Shown here piece after piece: positions 34,447 to 43,126 of a DNA stretch of 64,000 nucleotides. The translations under genes were made by a program, and so were the position numbers. The notes beneath the pieces were generated by a model that was given only the letters and a program-made list of their open reading frames with translations, ran no database searches and was not told the origin of the DNA. Position 1 is the stretch's first letter; each line of letters opens with the position of its first letter. Source of the stretch: Evansella vedderi (GTDB taxonomy: Bacteria; Bacillota; Bacilli; Bacillales; Salisediminibacteriaceae); assembly GCF_030813435.1 (NCBI RefSeq), contig NZ_JAUSUG010000002.1, positions 248,001 through 312,000 of the forward strand, written 5' to 3'.

Positions 34447-36008
34447 TAAGACACACTCTCCTCTGTATCGTTATTTATCTCTTTATACTCACCTGTTTTT
34501 AGTTTTCTTCGTAATATTTTCCCAACTGGACTTTTAGGAATTGCTTCCACAAATACATATTCCTTCGGGCGTTTAAAGTTAGCTAAGCTTTTATTCTCTC
34601 TGCAATAATTCTCTAGCTCTTCAGAAGTTAAAGAAGAATCCTTTGAAACTACAAACGCTACAACCTTCTCTCCCCAACGCTCATCAGGTAATCCAACAAC
34701 TGCAACTTCCGAAACTTTAGGGTGCAATGAAATAACGTCTTCTACCTCAAGGGGATGTATATTTTCCCCTCCCGAGATAACCATATCGTCTACCCTTCCG
34801 ATAATATAAAGGTCTCCCTCTTCATCAATAAATCCCATGTCCCCTGTAAAATACCAGCCATCCCGAATGGCCTTTTTTGTTGCATCTGGTCGTTTCCAAT
34901 AACCATTAAAAGCTTCAATTGATTTTAAATCTACAATTACTTCACCTGGCTCCTCTGAGCGGACTAGATCGTTAGGAGTGGAGTTTCCACCTGGATCTGG
35001 TATTACTAGACGAAGGTGTTGATGAAAGCCTGCCTTCCCTGCACAGCCTGGTTTCTTATGGAGATAATTGCAAATGGAAAAGGTATATACCTCTGTACTC
35101 CCATAATGATTGACAAAAACTTCAGGCTTCAATTTTTCAAAGCATTCATTCGTTAAGGCTGACGTCATCGCTGCTCCCGCATAACCCAATTTCCGTAAAT
35201 GGGACAAATCATATTCTTCAAAACGAGGATGGTGTAGTAAATCATGAATAATGGTTGGAACTAAATAAACACAGGATATTTTTTCTTGATCTAAAGCTTT
35301 TAATGTCTTTTCCGGTTCATAGTCGGGGATCATCACTAATTTACCGTTTAAATACGTGATGGATAAAAGGGAACGCATCCCCATCGTATGATATAAAGGC
35401 ATAATTCCAATGGTACTTTCCTTTGGTTCATAATGATTTTGAATAATATGAGCTACAGCAGCCCCATACTCATTTTTGTGGGAACGTGGTACACCTTTCG
35501 GACGTCCAGTAGTTCCAGATGTATATAACATTAAACAATAATCCTCGTCTGCTATTTGAGGGCGACTATAATCCTCACGGTCATGGTTTACCAGATCCTC
35601 GTAAGTCTTATGTGCTTTTTCCCCTCGATGTAAGCTAATCAATATAGGCGAATCTTCTTTTGTTGCTTCATAAACTGTCTCTTCACTGACAGGTTCATAA
35701 ACAACAGCCTTAGCTTCAGCATTATTTACACAATATTTCACTTCATCTGCTGATAACCTAAAGTTTATCGGGGTAAAAACAGCACCAATCTTTTGGATAG
35801 CCCAGTAAAGCGCTACCATTTCTGTACGATTTTTTGTCACTAGAACTACTCGGTCTCCCTGTTTAATTCCAAGAGATTGTAGACCATAAGCGATCCGATT
35901 AATTTGCTTGTTAAATTGTTGATAGGTATATCGCTTATCCTCTTCTACAATTACTGTTGCTTCTGGAAATCTAGAAACTGCGAATTCAAAAAGTGATCCT
36001 AAATCCAC
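34446..36008 (-). CDS. Aromatic/heteroaromatic carboxylate-CoA ligase (ANL family), copy 1
   Basis: The AMP-forming ligase has about 520 residues. The phosphate loop is LYTSGTTGRPKG, the A5-like motif is HYGSTEVYTF, the A7-A8 region is GWYFTGDMGFID and GRVDDMVISGGENIHP, and the C-terminal catalytic lysine is PKSPVGKILRRKL. It would activate a carboxylic acid to acyl-CoA via acyl-AMP. The frame runs to 36065, but the GTG at 36008 (VDLGSLFEF) has AAGGAGG nine bases upstream and avoids overlap with the iron-sulfur gene. Strongly similar to the second ligase at 43127-44659. Position beside the hydroxylase suggests the CoA ester is the hydroxylase substrate. Confidence 0.88.
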   Translation of the reverse strand: MDLGSLFEFAVSRFPEATVIVEEDKRYTYQQFNKQINRIAYGLQSLGIKQGDRVVLVTKNRTEMVALYWAIQKIGAVFTPINFRLSADEVKYCVNNAEAKAVVYEPVSEETVYEATKEDSPILISLHRGEKAHKTYEDLVNHDREDYSRPQIADEDYCLMLYTSGTTGRPKGVPRSHKNEYGAAVAHIIQNHYEPKESTIGIMPLYHTMGMRSLLSITYLNGKLVMIPDYEPEKTLKALDQEKISCVYLVPTIIHDLLHHPRFEEYDLSHLRKLGYAGAAMTSALTNECFEKLKPEVFVNHYGSTEVYTFSICNYLHKKPGCAGKAGFHQHLRLVIPDPGGNSTPNDLVRSEEPGEVIVDLKSIEAFNGYWKRPDATKKAIRDGWYFTGDMGFIDEEGDLYIIGRVDDMVISGGENIHPLEVEDVISLHPKVSEVAVVGLPDERWGEKVVAFVVSKDSSLTSEELENYCRENKSLANFKRPKEYVFVEAIPKSPVGKILRRKLKTGEYKEINNDTEESVS

Positions 36009-36027
36009 AATATTCACCCTCCTTAGT

Positions 36028-36516
36028 CTATAAATTTTTATTTGAAACTTTATGGATTGCTTCAATCATTCCCTTATACCCAGTACAACGGCATAGATGC
36101 CCTGAAAGCATTTCGGTGATATCTTTTGTACAAGGATTAGGGTTTGTTTCTAAAAACTCCAGACTTGACATTAAAATTCCAGGAGTACAGAAGCCACATT
36201 GTAGTCCATGGCATTCAGAAAATGCATCTTGTAGTGGCGGACCATTTTTTTCTTGTTTTAAGCCTTCCACTGTTTTAATTTCCGCCCCATCTGCTTGAAC
36301 AGCAAACATGAGGCAGCTCCTCACAGCTGTACCATCAACTAATACAGTACAAGCGCCACATACACCATGTTCACAACCTACATGAGTCCCAGTTAAACCA
36401 CAGTCTTCTCTTATAAAGTCACTTAATAGCTTTCGTGGTTCCACTGATTTTTCAACTAATTTCCCATTGATATTTGTAGAAATAATCATTTGTTGTGTCC
36501 ACAACACTTTTGTCAT
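36028..36516 (-). CDS. coxS-like: Molybdenum hydroxylase small subunit, 2x[2Fe-2S]
   Basis: The 162-residue protein binds two [2Fe-2S] clusters. The plant-ferredoxin type set is C48, C53, C56, C68 (GCEHGVCGAC), and the helical-domain set is C107, C110, C142, C144 (ECHGLQCGFCTPG and HLCRCTG). It passes electrons from the molybdenum centre to the flavin subunit. The start ATG at 36516 has GGGGGG upstream and overlaps the FAD-subunit stop by 4 bp. The gene order FAD subunit then FeS subunit is common in xanthine oxidase-family operons. Cytosolic, without a signal peptide. Confidence 0.92.
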   Translation of the reverse strand: MTKVLWTQQMIISTNINGKLVEKSVEPRKLLSDFIREDCGLTGTHVGCEHGVCGACTVLVDGTAVRSCLMFAVQADGAEIKTVEGLKQEKNGPPLQDAFSECHGLQCGFCTPGILMSSLEFLETNPNPCTKDITEMLSGHLCRCTGYKGMIEAIHKVSNKNL

Positions 36517-37397
36517 AGGGAATCCCCCCTCTTTACAGCTCTCCCATAAGCCTTCTGTATGGCTCTTTTAATTAAAACTTTTGCAAGGTTCAGTCTATAT
36601 TCCTTCGATGCATGTAAATCATCATCTGGCTCCGCATCTTCTACAACTTTTTCCCCCACTGTTTGAAGCAAGGACTCTGAGAGCTTTTTTCCAATTAATA
36701 AATCCATTGCATCCTCTGCAAGTACAGGAACTGCATCTATTCCACCAACGGCTAACCTTCCGGAAGTGACCGTTCCTACTTCATCTACATCTAGCAAGCA
36801 AGCTACTGCGACTAGTGCAAAATCGCCATGTCTACGACTAAATTCTTCAAATGCATACCCATTTGACATATGTTGTAATGGGATTTGAATCTCCGTTAAC
36901 AATTCTGAAGGCATAATTTCAGTCGTTAAATAGGTGATAAAGAAATCACGTAAGTTCGCTTCCCGTTCTTCATCCATACTTTTAATTGTCACTTTTGCAT
37001 CTAATGTGAGTAAGGTTAACGGGAGTTCCGCACTTGGATCTGCATGAACAACACTTCCCCCTACCGTCCCACGGTTTCTTGTTTGAATATGTCCGATAAA
37101 GGAGGTTGCTTCTACTAAAATTGGAACTAATTTTTTTACTAAAGGGGATTTTTCTAATTTACTCTGTCGAGTTACAGCACCAATTTTTAGGTAACCATCT
37201 TCCTCTTTGATATAATCTAGCTCTTTTAAATGGTTAATATCTATTAAACTTTCCGGTTCTGACATTCTCATATTAAGGATCGGGATAAAGCTTTGACCTC
37301 CTGCAAGAAGCTTTCCCTCATCACCATACTCTTCTAACAATTGAAGTGCTTCTACTACGGAGTCAGGACGATAATAATCAAAAGTGGCTGGCTTCAT
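36513..37397 (-). CDS. coxM-like: Molybdenum hydroxylase FAD subunit
   Basis: The 294-residue protein matches CO dehydrogenase/xanthine dehydrogenase medium subunits: FDYYRPDSVVEALQLLEEYG, then LLAGGQSFIPILNMR (FAD-binding loop, about 30-44), IGAVTRQSKLEKS and TIGGS-like RNRGTVGGSVVHADPSAELP. The C-terminal CO_deh_flav_C part follows. It accepts electrons from the small subunit and passes them to oxygen or quinone. It overlaps the small-subunit gene by 4 bp and starts 40 bp after CoxG. All expected regions are present. Confidence 0.92.
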   Translation of the reverse strand: MKPATFDYYRPDSVVEALQLLEEYGDEGKLLAGGQSFIPILNMRMSEPESLIDINHLKELDYIKEEDGYLKIGAVTRQSKLEKSPLVKKLVPILVEATSFIGHIQTRNRGTVGGSVVHADPSAELPLTLLTLDAKVTIKSMDEEREANLRDFFITYLTTEIMPSELLTEIQIPLQHMSNGYAFEEFSRRHGDFALVAVACLLDVDEVGTVTSGRLAVGGIDAVPVLAEDAMDLLIGKKLSESLLQTVGEKVVEDAEPDDDLHASKEYRLNLAKVLIKRAIQKAYGRAVKRGDSL

Positions 37398-37437
37398 TCA
37401 ATCTACCCCCTTTCACGATATTTATTTTGACTTTCTA

Positions 37438-37893
37438 TTAATCTGTTTTTTCACGCCGTTGAAGCTCTTTCTTTGCCTTCTTAAAAAAGTCACTAATAAT
37501 TAGCTTCGCAACTCCACCTAACATCCGTTGCCCTATAGAAGCTACTTTCCCTCCAACTTCAGCAGTGTAGGTGTATTCTAATAAAGTTTCTTCATTTTCA
37601 AGATCAGATAAATCAATGACACCTTCCGCATTTACAAAGCCTGGTTTCCCCTCTCCATGGACGATAATCTTGTAATGATTCGGAAACTCCACATCTTCCA
37701 ACTGTATGGTAGCTTCATACTTCCCTTTGACTGCAGCAATGCCAACAGAAAGATCTGCAGCGTATTTGTTTTCTCCAATCTTCTCTAGCTTTTTACATCC
37801 CATCATGCATTTTTGAAGAAGTTCCGGCTCTAGTAAACTATTAAATACATCCTCCTTTAAACCTGGAAGTTCCATTTTTCCATTTCCGTTCAT
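37438..37893 (-). CDS. coxG-like: CoxG-like SRPBCC protein
   Basis: The 151-residue protein belongs to the CoxG subfamily of SRPBCC (START-like) proteins. Visible are LLEPELLQKCMMGCKKLEKIG, AAVKGKYEATIQLED, and the tyrosine-rich strand LLEYTYTAEVGGKVASIGQRMLGG. CoxG anchors or assists CO-dehydrogenase-type enzymes at the membrane and is often encoded beside their structural genes. Its stop overlaps the large-subunit side: its ATG lies 4 bp inside the end of the large-subunit gene, so translation is probably coupled. A basic C-terminal helix may contact membrane lipids. Confidence 0.88.
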   Translation of the reverse strand: MNGNGKMELPGLKEDVFNSLLEPELLQKCMMGCKKLEKIGENKYAADLSVGIAAVKGKYEATIQLEDVEFPNHYKIIVHGEGKPGFVNAEGVIDLSDLENEETLLEYTYTAEVGGKVASIGQRMLGGVAKLIISDFFKKAKKELQRREKTD

Positions 37894-40331
37894 GTTAACT
37901 CCTCCTTAAGTGCTGTTATATTCTTTTTGCTTTCTTGTATTTTGTTCCAAATTTTATTAGGTGATAAAGGTAAATCGTCAATGGTGATTCCTAATGGCTG
38001 TAAGGCGTCAGAAACAGCATTTGCAATAACAACTGGAGCACTCATGGTATTTCCTTCCCCTAAACCCTTTGCACCTAATGGAGTAACTGGTGATAGCGTT
38101 TCTTGATGTTTAATCGTAATTTCCGGCATTTCCGTAGCAGTTGGACAAAGATAATCCATGAAACTACCACTTAGCAACTGACCATTTTTGTCGTATACTA
38201 ATTCTTCATACATTGCTCCCCCAAGGCCATGTGCTAACCCACCTAAAATTTGCCCATCCACGATCAGAGGATTGAGGAGCTTTCCTGCATCATGAACAGT
38301 AACGTAGTCTAAGATTTTTACATTTCCAGTTTCAGCATCTACTTCCACCGTAACGGCGTCAGCTACAAAACCATGAGTCACGGATCCATTAACGGTATCA
38401 TCCTCTCTAGGAGATTTCGCAGTTGAAACAGTATAAAAAGCAGATTCATGAATCCCAGGTTCCATACCTTCTGGTAAGTCTTGGGGATTCCAGTGTGCTG
38501 TACCAATTAGTCTTTTTAATGAAAGTTGTTTTTCTTCATGCCCTTGTACAACTACTTTTCCGTTACTAATTTTCAAGTTTTGTATGGGAACCTTTAACTG
38601 GTGTTCAGCAATCCGTAAAAGCTTCGTTCGTACTTTTTGTGCCGCTTGAAATACAGCACTGGAACCAATTGGACCAAAGCGGCTAGAATAACTTCCTGAT
38701 GCTACGGACCAAGGACTCGTTGCTGTATCCATCTCCGCAATTACCTTTATCGTTTCAGGCTTTACCCCTAATACTTCTGCTACGATTTGCGCTGAAACAG
38801 TTTCATGTCCTTGACCAGTAGGAACAGTGCTAATTCTTACCTTGATTCCTCCCATAGGATCTATGGACACTGTTGCCCCTTCCGCACACCCTGATTTAGG
38901 GAGCGACTTTGCCCTTTCTTCTGGAGTTAAGGCAATGGTGACATAGCCCATATTTGACCCAGATGGTTCTACGATACAAGCTAAGCCTATCCCAAGATAC
39001 TTCCCTTCTTCCCTAGCCTTTTGCCGCTTCTCCTTAAACTCTTCGTATTTCACTGTCTCCAGTGCGGTTTTAAGAGCTTTTTCATAATTGCCACTATCAT
39101 AAATTCCACCAGAAGCTGTTTCAAATGGGAATTCATCTTTACGAATTAAGTTTTTATTTAGTACTTCTGCAGGATCTAAATTTAACTTTCGAGCAATCAT
39201 TTGCATCATTCGCTCTAATGGAAAATAAAGCTGCTGTCCACCATATCCGCGAATTAATCCAGTTGGGCACTTGTTTGTCATAACAGCAATGGTTTCCATT
39301 TGTAAATTTGGAATACGGTAGGCTCCTGTAGAATTTGAATGAGTGCGGTATAAACAAGCTGGTTCCGGAGCCCGAATATATCCTCCAACGTTATCCGCCA
39401 TTTTCATTTTCAAAGCTGTGACCGTTCCATCATTCTTCACAGCCGCTTCAATCCATGTGACCCTGTCCGTTCCACTAGAACTAGCTAATAAATGCTCTTG
39501 CCTATCCTCAATCCACTTTACAGGTACCCCTATTTTTCTTGAGACAATAGACATGAGCACAATATAAGGAAAAACTCCAGACTTAATACCGTAGCTTCCT
39601 CCAACATCCTTTGGAACGATTAACCTTAATTGGTTGCTTGATACATTTAAAGCAGCAGCCATAACTGACTGTAACGTAAAAGGGCCATGAAAATTGGACC
39701 ATACGGTATACTGTCCTTCACTCTCTTGATAATTTGCGATTACACCATATGTTTCCACAGGAGTTGCACTATACTTTGGAAATTTAAATTTATGACTAAT
39801 TACGACATCCGCTTCCTCAAAAGCCTCTTCTGTTTTTCCATAATCAAAAAAGCGTTGATTTGCGATGTTCGTTCCAATTTCTTCATGTAAAATGGGTGCA
39901 TCATGAGCCATAGCTTCCTCAATATCTACAACAGCTGGCAAAGGTTCATAATCAACTTCAATTTGATCCATGGCATCCTCTGCTAAATAACGATTTTCAG
40001 CTACTACCACTGCTACTGGTTCTCCAACAAACCTCACTTTATTTATAGCAAGAGAGTAATATTTCACCGGGTTCGAGACACCAACTGGAAAAGGCTTTGT
40101 AAGTTCCGCTATATCCTTTCCAACAACTACCCCTTTTACCCCTTTCATTTTTTCTGCTTTTTCGGTTCTAATCTCTTTAATGTTTGCATGAGCATGGTGA
40201 CTTCGAAGAATTGCTACATGATGAATATTTCCAATTGGATTCAAGTCATCAATATAAGTCCCCTCACCCGAGGTTAATCGGGGATCCTCCACTCTTTTTA
40301 GCGCTTTACCAATTTGTTGATGTTGCATCAC
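37890..40331 (-). CDS. Molybdenum hydroxylase large (molybdopterin) subunit
   Basis: The 813-residue xanthine oxidase-family large subunit. The N-terminal hammerhead domain includes RVEDPRLTSGEGTYIDD and VRFVGEPVAVVVAE. The molybdopterin-binding part has IRGYGGQQLYFPLE, VPTGQGHETVSAQI and GAKGLGEGNTMSAP, whose glutamate is the catalytic base. It lacks the AYRCSFR loop that marks true CO dehydrogenase, so it is a hydroxylase of an organic ring compound. With CoA ligase and crotonase genes nearby, an acyl-CoA such as furoyl-CoA is a fair guess. The start (GTG 40331 or ATG 40328) overlaps the MocA gene by 26 bp and has AAGGGG upstream. Confidence 0.92.
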   Translation of the reverse strand: MMQHQQIGKALKRVEDPRLTSGEGTYIDDLNPIGNIHHVAILRSHHAHANIKEIRTEKAEKMKGVKGVVVGKDIAELTKPFPVGVSNPVKYYSLAINKVRFVGEPVAVVVAENRYLAEDAMDQIEVDYEPLPAVVDIEEAMAHDAPILHEEIGTNIANQRFFDYGKTEEAFEEADVVISHKFKFPKYSATPVETYGVIANYQESEGQYTVWSNFHGPFTLQSVMAAALNVSSNQLRLIVPKDVGGSYGIKSGVFPYIVLMSIVSRKIGVPVKWIEDRQEHLLASSSGTDRVTWIEAAVKNDGTVTALKMKMADNVGGYIRAPEPACLYRTHSNSTGAYRIPNLQMETIAVMTNKCPTGLIRGYGGQQLYFPLERMMQMIARKLNLDPAEVLNKNLIRKDEFPFETASGGIYDSGNYEKALKTALETVKYEEFKEKRQKAREEGKYLGIGLACIVEPSGSNMGYVTIALTPEERAKSLPKSGCAEGATVSIDPMGGIKVRISTVPTGQGHETVSAQIVAEVLGVKPETIKVIAEMDTATSPWSVASGSYSSRFGPIGSSAVFQAAQKVRTKLLRIAEHQLKVPIQNLKISNGKVVVQGHEEKQLSLKRLIGTAHWNPQDLPEGMEPGIHESAFYTVSTAKSPREDDTVNGSVTHGFVADAVTVEVDAETGNVKILDYVTVHDAGKLLNPLIVDGQILGGLAHGLGGAMYEELVYDKNGQLLSGSFMDYLCPTATEMPEITIKHQETLSPVTPLGAKGLGEGNTMSAPVVIANAVSDALQPLGITIDDLPLSPNKIWNKIQESKKNITALKEELT

Positions 40332-40941
40332 ATAGACCCCTTTTCAAAATTATTCGCTCATAATCTTCCAATGTATCAATATCTTCAGGTATTGGAGATG
40401 TAACATGAACTAACCTTCGTTCCTCTTTATAACTTTTTATAATTTCTTTTGCTCCTTGGTCTCCCCGTATTCCTATTAATTGAGGAAACAATTGCTTATC
40501 AAATATTACTGGGTGTCCGGGAGTTTGTTGATAAGAGGCTTGAGTAATTAATGGTGTTGATTTTAAATACTCTAACACCACTTTATGAACAACATCCCAA
40601 GCTACTCCAGGTTGATCAGCTAGTAAGATCGCTGCTGCATCGGCTGATGACGGTAAGGCTTCAATTCCTTTTCTTAGGGAGGAACTCATACCTAGATAAG
40701 ATTCTTCGTTTTGTTTTATAGAAACAGGTAAGTCCTTTATTTCTTCTACGAGCATTGGGAAAGCCGCATTTAGAACAGTTACTACTCCCGATACATCTCC
40801 TACTCTCAAAGCAGATTTTACCGATCGTCTTAGAAGGGTTTTGCGCCCTACTGGTAGCATGAGCTTTTGTTTCCCCATCCTTTTTGAAAATCCTGCCGCT
40901 AAAACAACGATCCATACTTCTGGTTGTTTTTTCATATTCAT
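40306..40941 (-). CDS. mocA: Molybdenum cofactor cytidylyltransferase (MocA-like)
   Basis: The 211-residue nucleotidyltransferase has LAAGFSKRMGKQKLMLP (NTP-binding, about 14-30), LADQPG (metal site) and TPGHPVIFDKQLFP. MocA-type enzymes add CMP to molybdopterin to make MCD, the cofactor form used by xanthine oxidase-family hydroxylases such as the one encoded next. It overlaps both neighbours (26 bp with the large subunit, 4 bp with XdhC), so it is clearly part of the operon. Length is typical. No frameshift is visible. Confidence 0.9.
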   Translation of the reverse strand: MNMKKQPEVWIVVLAAGFSKRMGKQKLMLPVGRKTLLRRSVKSALRVGDVSGVVTVLNAAFPMLVEEIKDLPVSIKQNEESYLGMSSSLRKGIEALPSSADAAAILLADQPGVAWDVVHKVVLEYLKSTPLITQASYQQTPGHPVIFDKQLFPQLIGIRGDQGAKEIIKSYKEERRLVHVTSPIPEDIDTLEDYERIILKRGLCDATSTNW

Positions 40942-42116
40942 TCTTCTGTATTAACACCCAATAAAATTTTATTAGTGTTTTTTGACTCACAATGAATAGG
41001 GCCAACGGTGTTCTTTAAGGGCTTTCCATTTTTCTGATTCCTTTTTAACATCATTTCGGAAAGGATACTCATTGCGATCTCCCCTGGACTCTCTGCACCA
41101 ATATTTATCCCCACTGGATAATGAAGTTTTTCTTCTAAATTTGCATTAATGAATATTCCCTCTTGTGATTGCAATTCATGGATTAATCTTTCCGACCGAT
41201 GCCTTGCACCTAACAGTCCTATATAAAATGGATGTTGCTTTAGTAAATACTTCAAGTACAACATATCTTGCTGAAAGTGATGGGACATAATCACTGTACA
41301 AGCATTTTCACTTACATGAATGTCCTCGACGGGCTTCCCTGGCTCTATTAAGAAAATTTTATCCGCATCTGGAAATATGTCTTTATTTGCATATCCAGGC
41401 CGGTGGTCCACTACAGTTACATGCCAGTCAAGTAATTTTGCTCCCTTTACAACAGGTATAACATCAGGTCCGGCACCAAAAACTATTAATCTAGGAATAG
41501 GTTCTAACTTTTCTATATAACAGTTTACTTTTATGTTGATCCAACCATTCGTTGCAAACGTTTCCAAAATGGTGTTGGATTCAGGACTATGCATAATAGA
41601 TAAAGGTTGCTCATGTAAACTTTTCAATATTTTAAACTCATTAAAATAATAGTAGTCTGCATTCGGTTCAAAACAAGTACCAATAGGAATTTGCTTTTCG
41701 TCTTCAGAATCTACAATGGTTACTAAATTAATAGGCTTACAGCCGACTAATAGCTTAGAAAGATTATTTAACAACTGTTGACACTCCTGGAAGCTGTTAA
41801 TAGGATCAAATAGCTGTAAGAAAATAGTCATAGCTCCATGACAACCTACGTTAAGATCTAATAGTGGATCTTCTTCTTGAAAATTGTAATAAATTGTTTT
41901 AGATTGCCCTGTCTCCATTACATCTTTACAGTACTCAAAAAGATCCTCTTCTACGCAACCACCACTTAATACTCCAATTACCTTTCCACTTTCATGAAAG
42001 ATGCTTTTCGCTCCAACTTGCCTGTAAGTGGAACCTTCTTTATTAATAATTGTTGCAATAACTGCTTTTTTTCTATTTTTCATGCAATCCCCTAATTCTT
42101 GGAAAAGATTTATCAC
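40938..42116 (-). CDS. xdhC: XdhC/CoxI-family molybdenum hydroxylase maturation protein
   Basis: A protein of about 392 residues with the XdhC_CoxI N-terminal domain (ATIINKEGSTYRQVGAKSIF, then GVLSGGCVEEDLFEYC and DLNVGCHGAM) and a C-terminal Rossmann domain (RLIVFGAGPDVIPVVKGA and VTVVDHRPGY). XdhC binds Moco, aids its sulfuration and inserts it into the apo-hydroxylase. The open frame reaches 42170, but the GTG at 42116 follows a GAGAGGTGAG site and matches the usual family start; it is my choice. It is the first gene of the hydroxylase operon, after a terminator that closes the regulator operon. Confidence 0.9.
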   Translation of the reverse strand: MINLFQELGDCMKNRKKAVIATIINKEGSTYRQVGAKSIFHESGKVIGVLSGGCVEEDLFEYCKDVMETGQSKTIYYNFQEEDPLLDLNVGCHGAMTIFLQLFDPINSFQECQQLLNNLSKLLVGCKPINLVTIVDSEDEKQIPIGTCFEPNADYYYFNEFKILKSLHEQPLSIMHSPESNTILETFATNGWINIKVNCYIEKLEPIPRLIVFGAGPDVIPVVKGAKLLDWHVTVVDHRPGYANKDIFPDADKIFLIEPGKPVEDIHVSENACTVIMSHHFQQDMLYLKYLLKQHPFYIGLLGARHRSERLIHELQSQEGIFINANLEEKLHYPVGINIGAESPGEIAMSILSEMMLKRNQKNGKPLKNTVGPIHCESKNTNKILLGVNTEE

Positions 42117-42217
42117 CAACTTCTCACCTCTCAGGATTTCTTTGATAAAACGAGGATACGTTTTCAGCATTTCTCCAAACGGAAAAACACTTTTTATGTT
42201 ATTTGTTAGTAACCATT

Positions 42218-42245
42218 ATAAAAAAACTTCCCAACGGGAAGTTTT
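42218..42245 (-). terminator. Terminator between the regulator operon and the hydroxylase operon
   Basis: AAAACTTCCC and GGGAAGTTTT pair on a 10-bp stem with a seven-T run on the minus strand, between the response-regulator stop and the XdhC start. A TATAAT-like sequence in the T-run could serve as the -10 of the hydroxylase operon. Confidence 0.8.
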
Positions 42246-42307
42246 AAAATTTTCTTAATATTATTTTAATTATTTTTTTATAAATAACCTGTTCTTTCAC
42301 TTTTTTA

Positions 42308-43087
42308 TCATACTTTCATTTTCTTGCCATATTCCGTAAACATTCTTCGATATTCTCTCGGCTTTTTTCCTTCGATCCGTTTAAATGTGGTTGCAAAATA
42401 ACTAGCGCTAGTAAATCCAATATTGTTTGCAATCACCTCAATAGGCAACGAGGTCATTTTTAACATATCCTTTGATTTTTCTACTCGATATCGTGTCAAA
42501 TATTCTACAAATGTGGTTCCAGTTTCTTCTTTGAATAACCGACTAAAATGGGAGGGACTTAAATAAACAGAATCGGCTATTTCATGGAGATTTAATGTCT
42601 CATTATAATTAGATTGAATCAGCTTGATCGCGGTTTTAATAGGATTTCCCAAATCTGTTTTAAAATTTTCCGTTAAAATTTTGTTATTTAATAATTCATT
42701 TCCATTTGGAGGATTTACACCTTTTTTTAATAAACGGTCTAAGATAGTTAGGAGTTCACTCTTTGAAAATGGCTTTAGTAAATAGCCAGAAAACCCTGCA
42801 TTAATACACTCTTGTATGGATTCAAACATTTTTAATTGTGTCAGTACAATAATCGGGATCTGTGGATATAACTCTAGCGCTTGTTTGCCTACATCTAATC
42901 CATTATGATCAGGAAGAGAGAGGTCTATAAGAAGTGCTGCTGGTTGCTTTTGCTTCAATAAAATTAGTCCTCTATGAGCCGTATTAGACTCATATATTGA
43001 TAGATGGTTAAATTGACTTCCTTCGATAATCGAACGTACAGAATGACAGCTTTCAATATCATCATCAATAATCAATATATCACCCAT
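42308..43087 (-). CDS. Response regulator with AraC-type output domain
   Basis: The 259-residue protein has a receiver domain with acidic pocket IIDDD (7-10), phosphoacceptor D55 in LLIDLSLPD and K in YLLKPFSKSEL (about 105). An AraC helix-turn-helix pair follows: NLHEIADSVYLSPSHFSRLFKEETG and IEVIANNIGFTSASYFATTFKR. It would activate catabolic promoters on phosphorylation. No sensor kinase gene is near, so it is an orphan, or the kinase is elsewhere. It is the last gene of a unit with the second ligase and the MBL protein, and sits next to the hydroxylase operon it most likely controls. Confidence 0.9.
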   Translation of the reverse strand: MGDILIIDDDIESCHSVRSIIEGSQFNHLSIYESNTAHRGLILLKQKQPAALLIDLSLPDHNGLDVGKQALELYPQIPIIVLTQLKMFESIQECINAGFSGYLLKPFSKSELLTILDRLLKKGVNPPNGNELLNNKILTENFKTDLGNPIKTAIKLIQSNYNETLNLHEIADSVYLSPSHFSRLFKEETGTTFVEYLTRYRVEKSKDMLKMTSLPIEVIANNIGFTSASYFATTFKRIEGKKPREYRRMFTEYGKKMKV

Positions 43088-43126
43088 ATCTATTCACCTC
43101 TCTATCCCTACCTCTCAAAAAGAGTA

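Noticed and set aside
37890-40331. True carbon monoxide dehydrogenase
   Set aside because: The AYRCSFR active-site loop is absent and the context is CoA-ester catabolism, so it is another xanthine oxidase-family hydroxylase.
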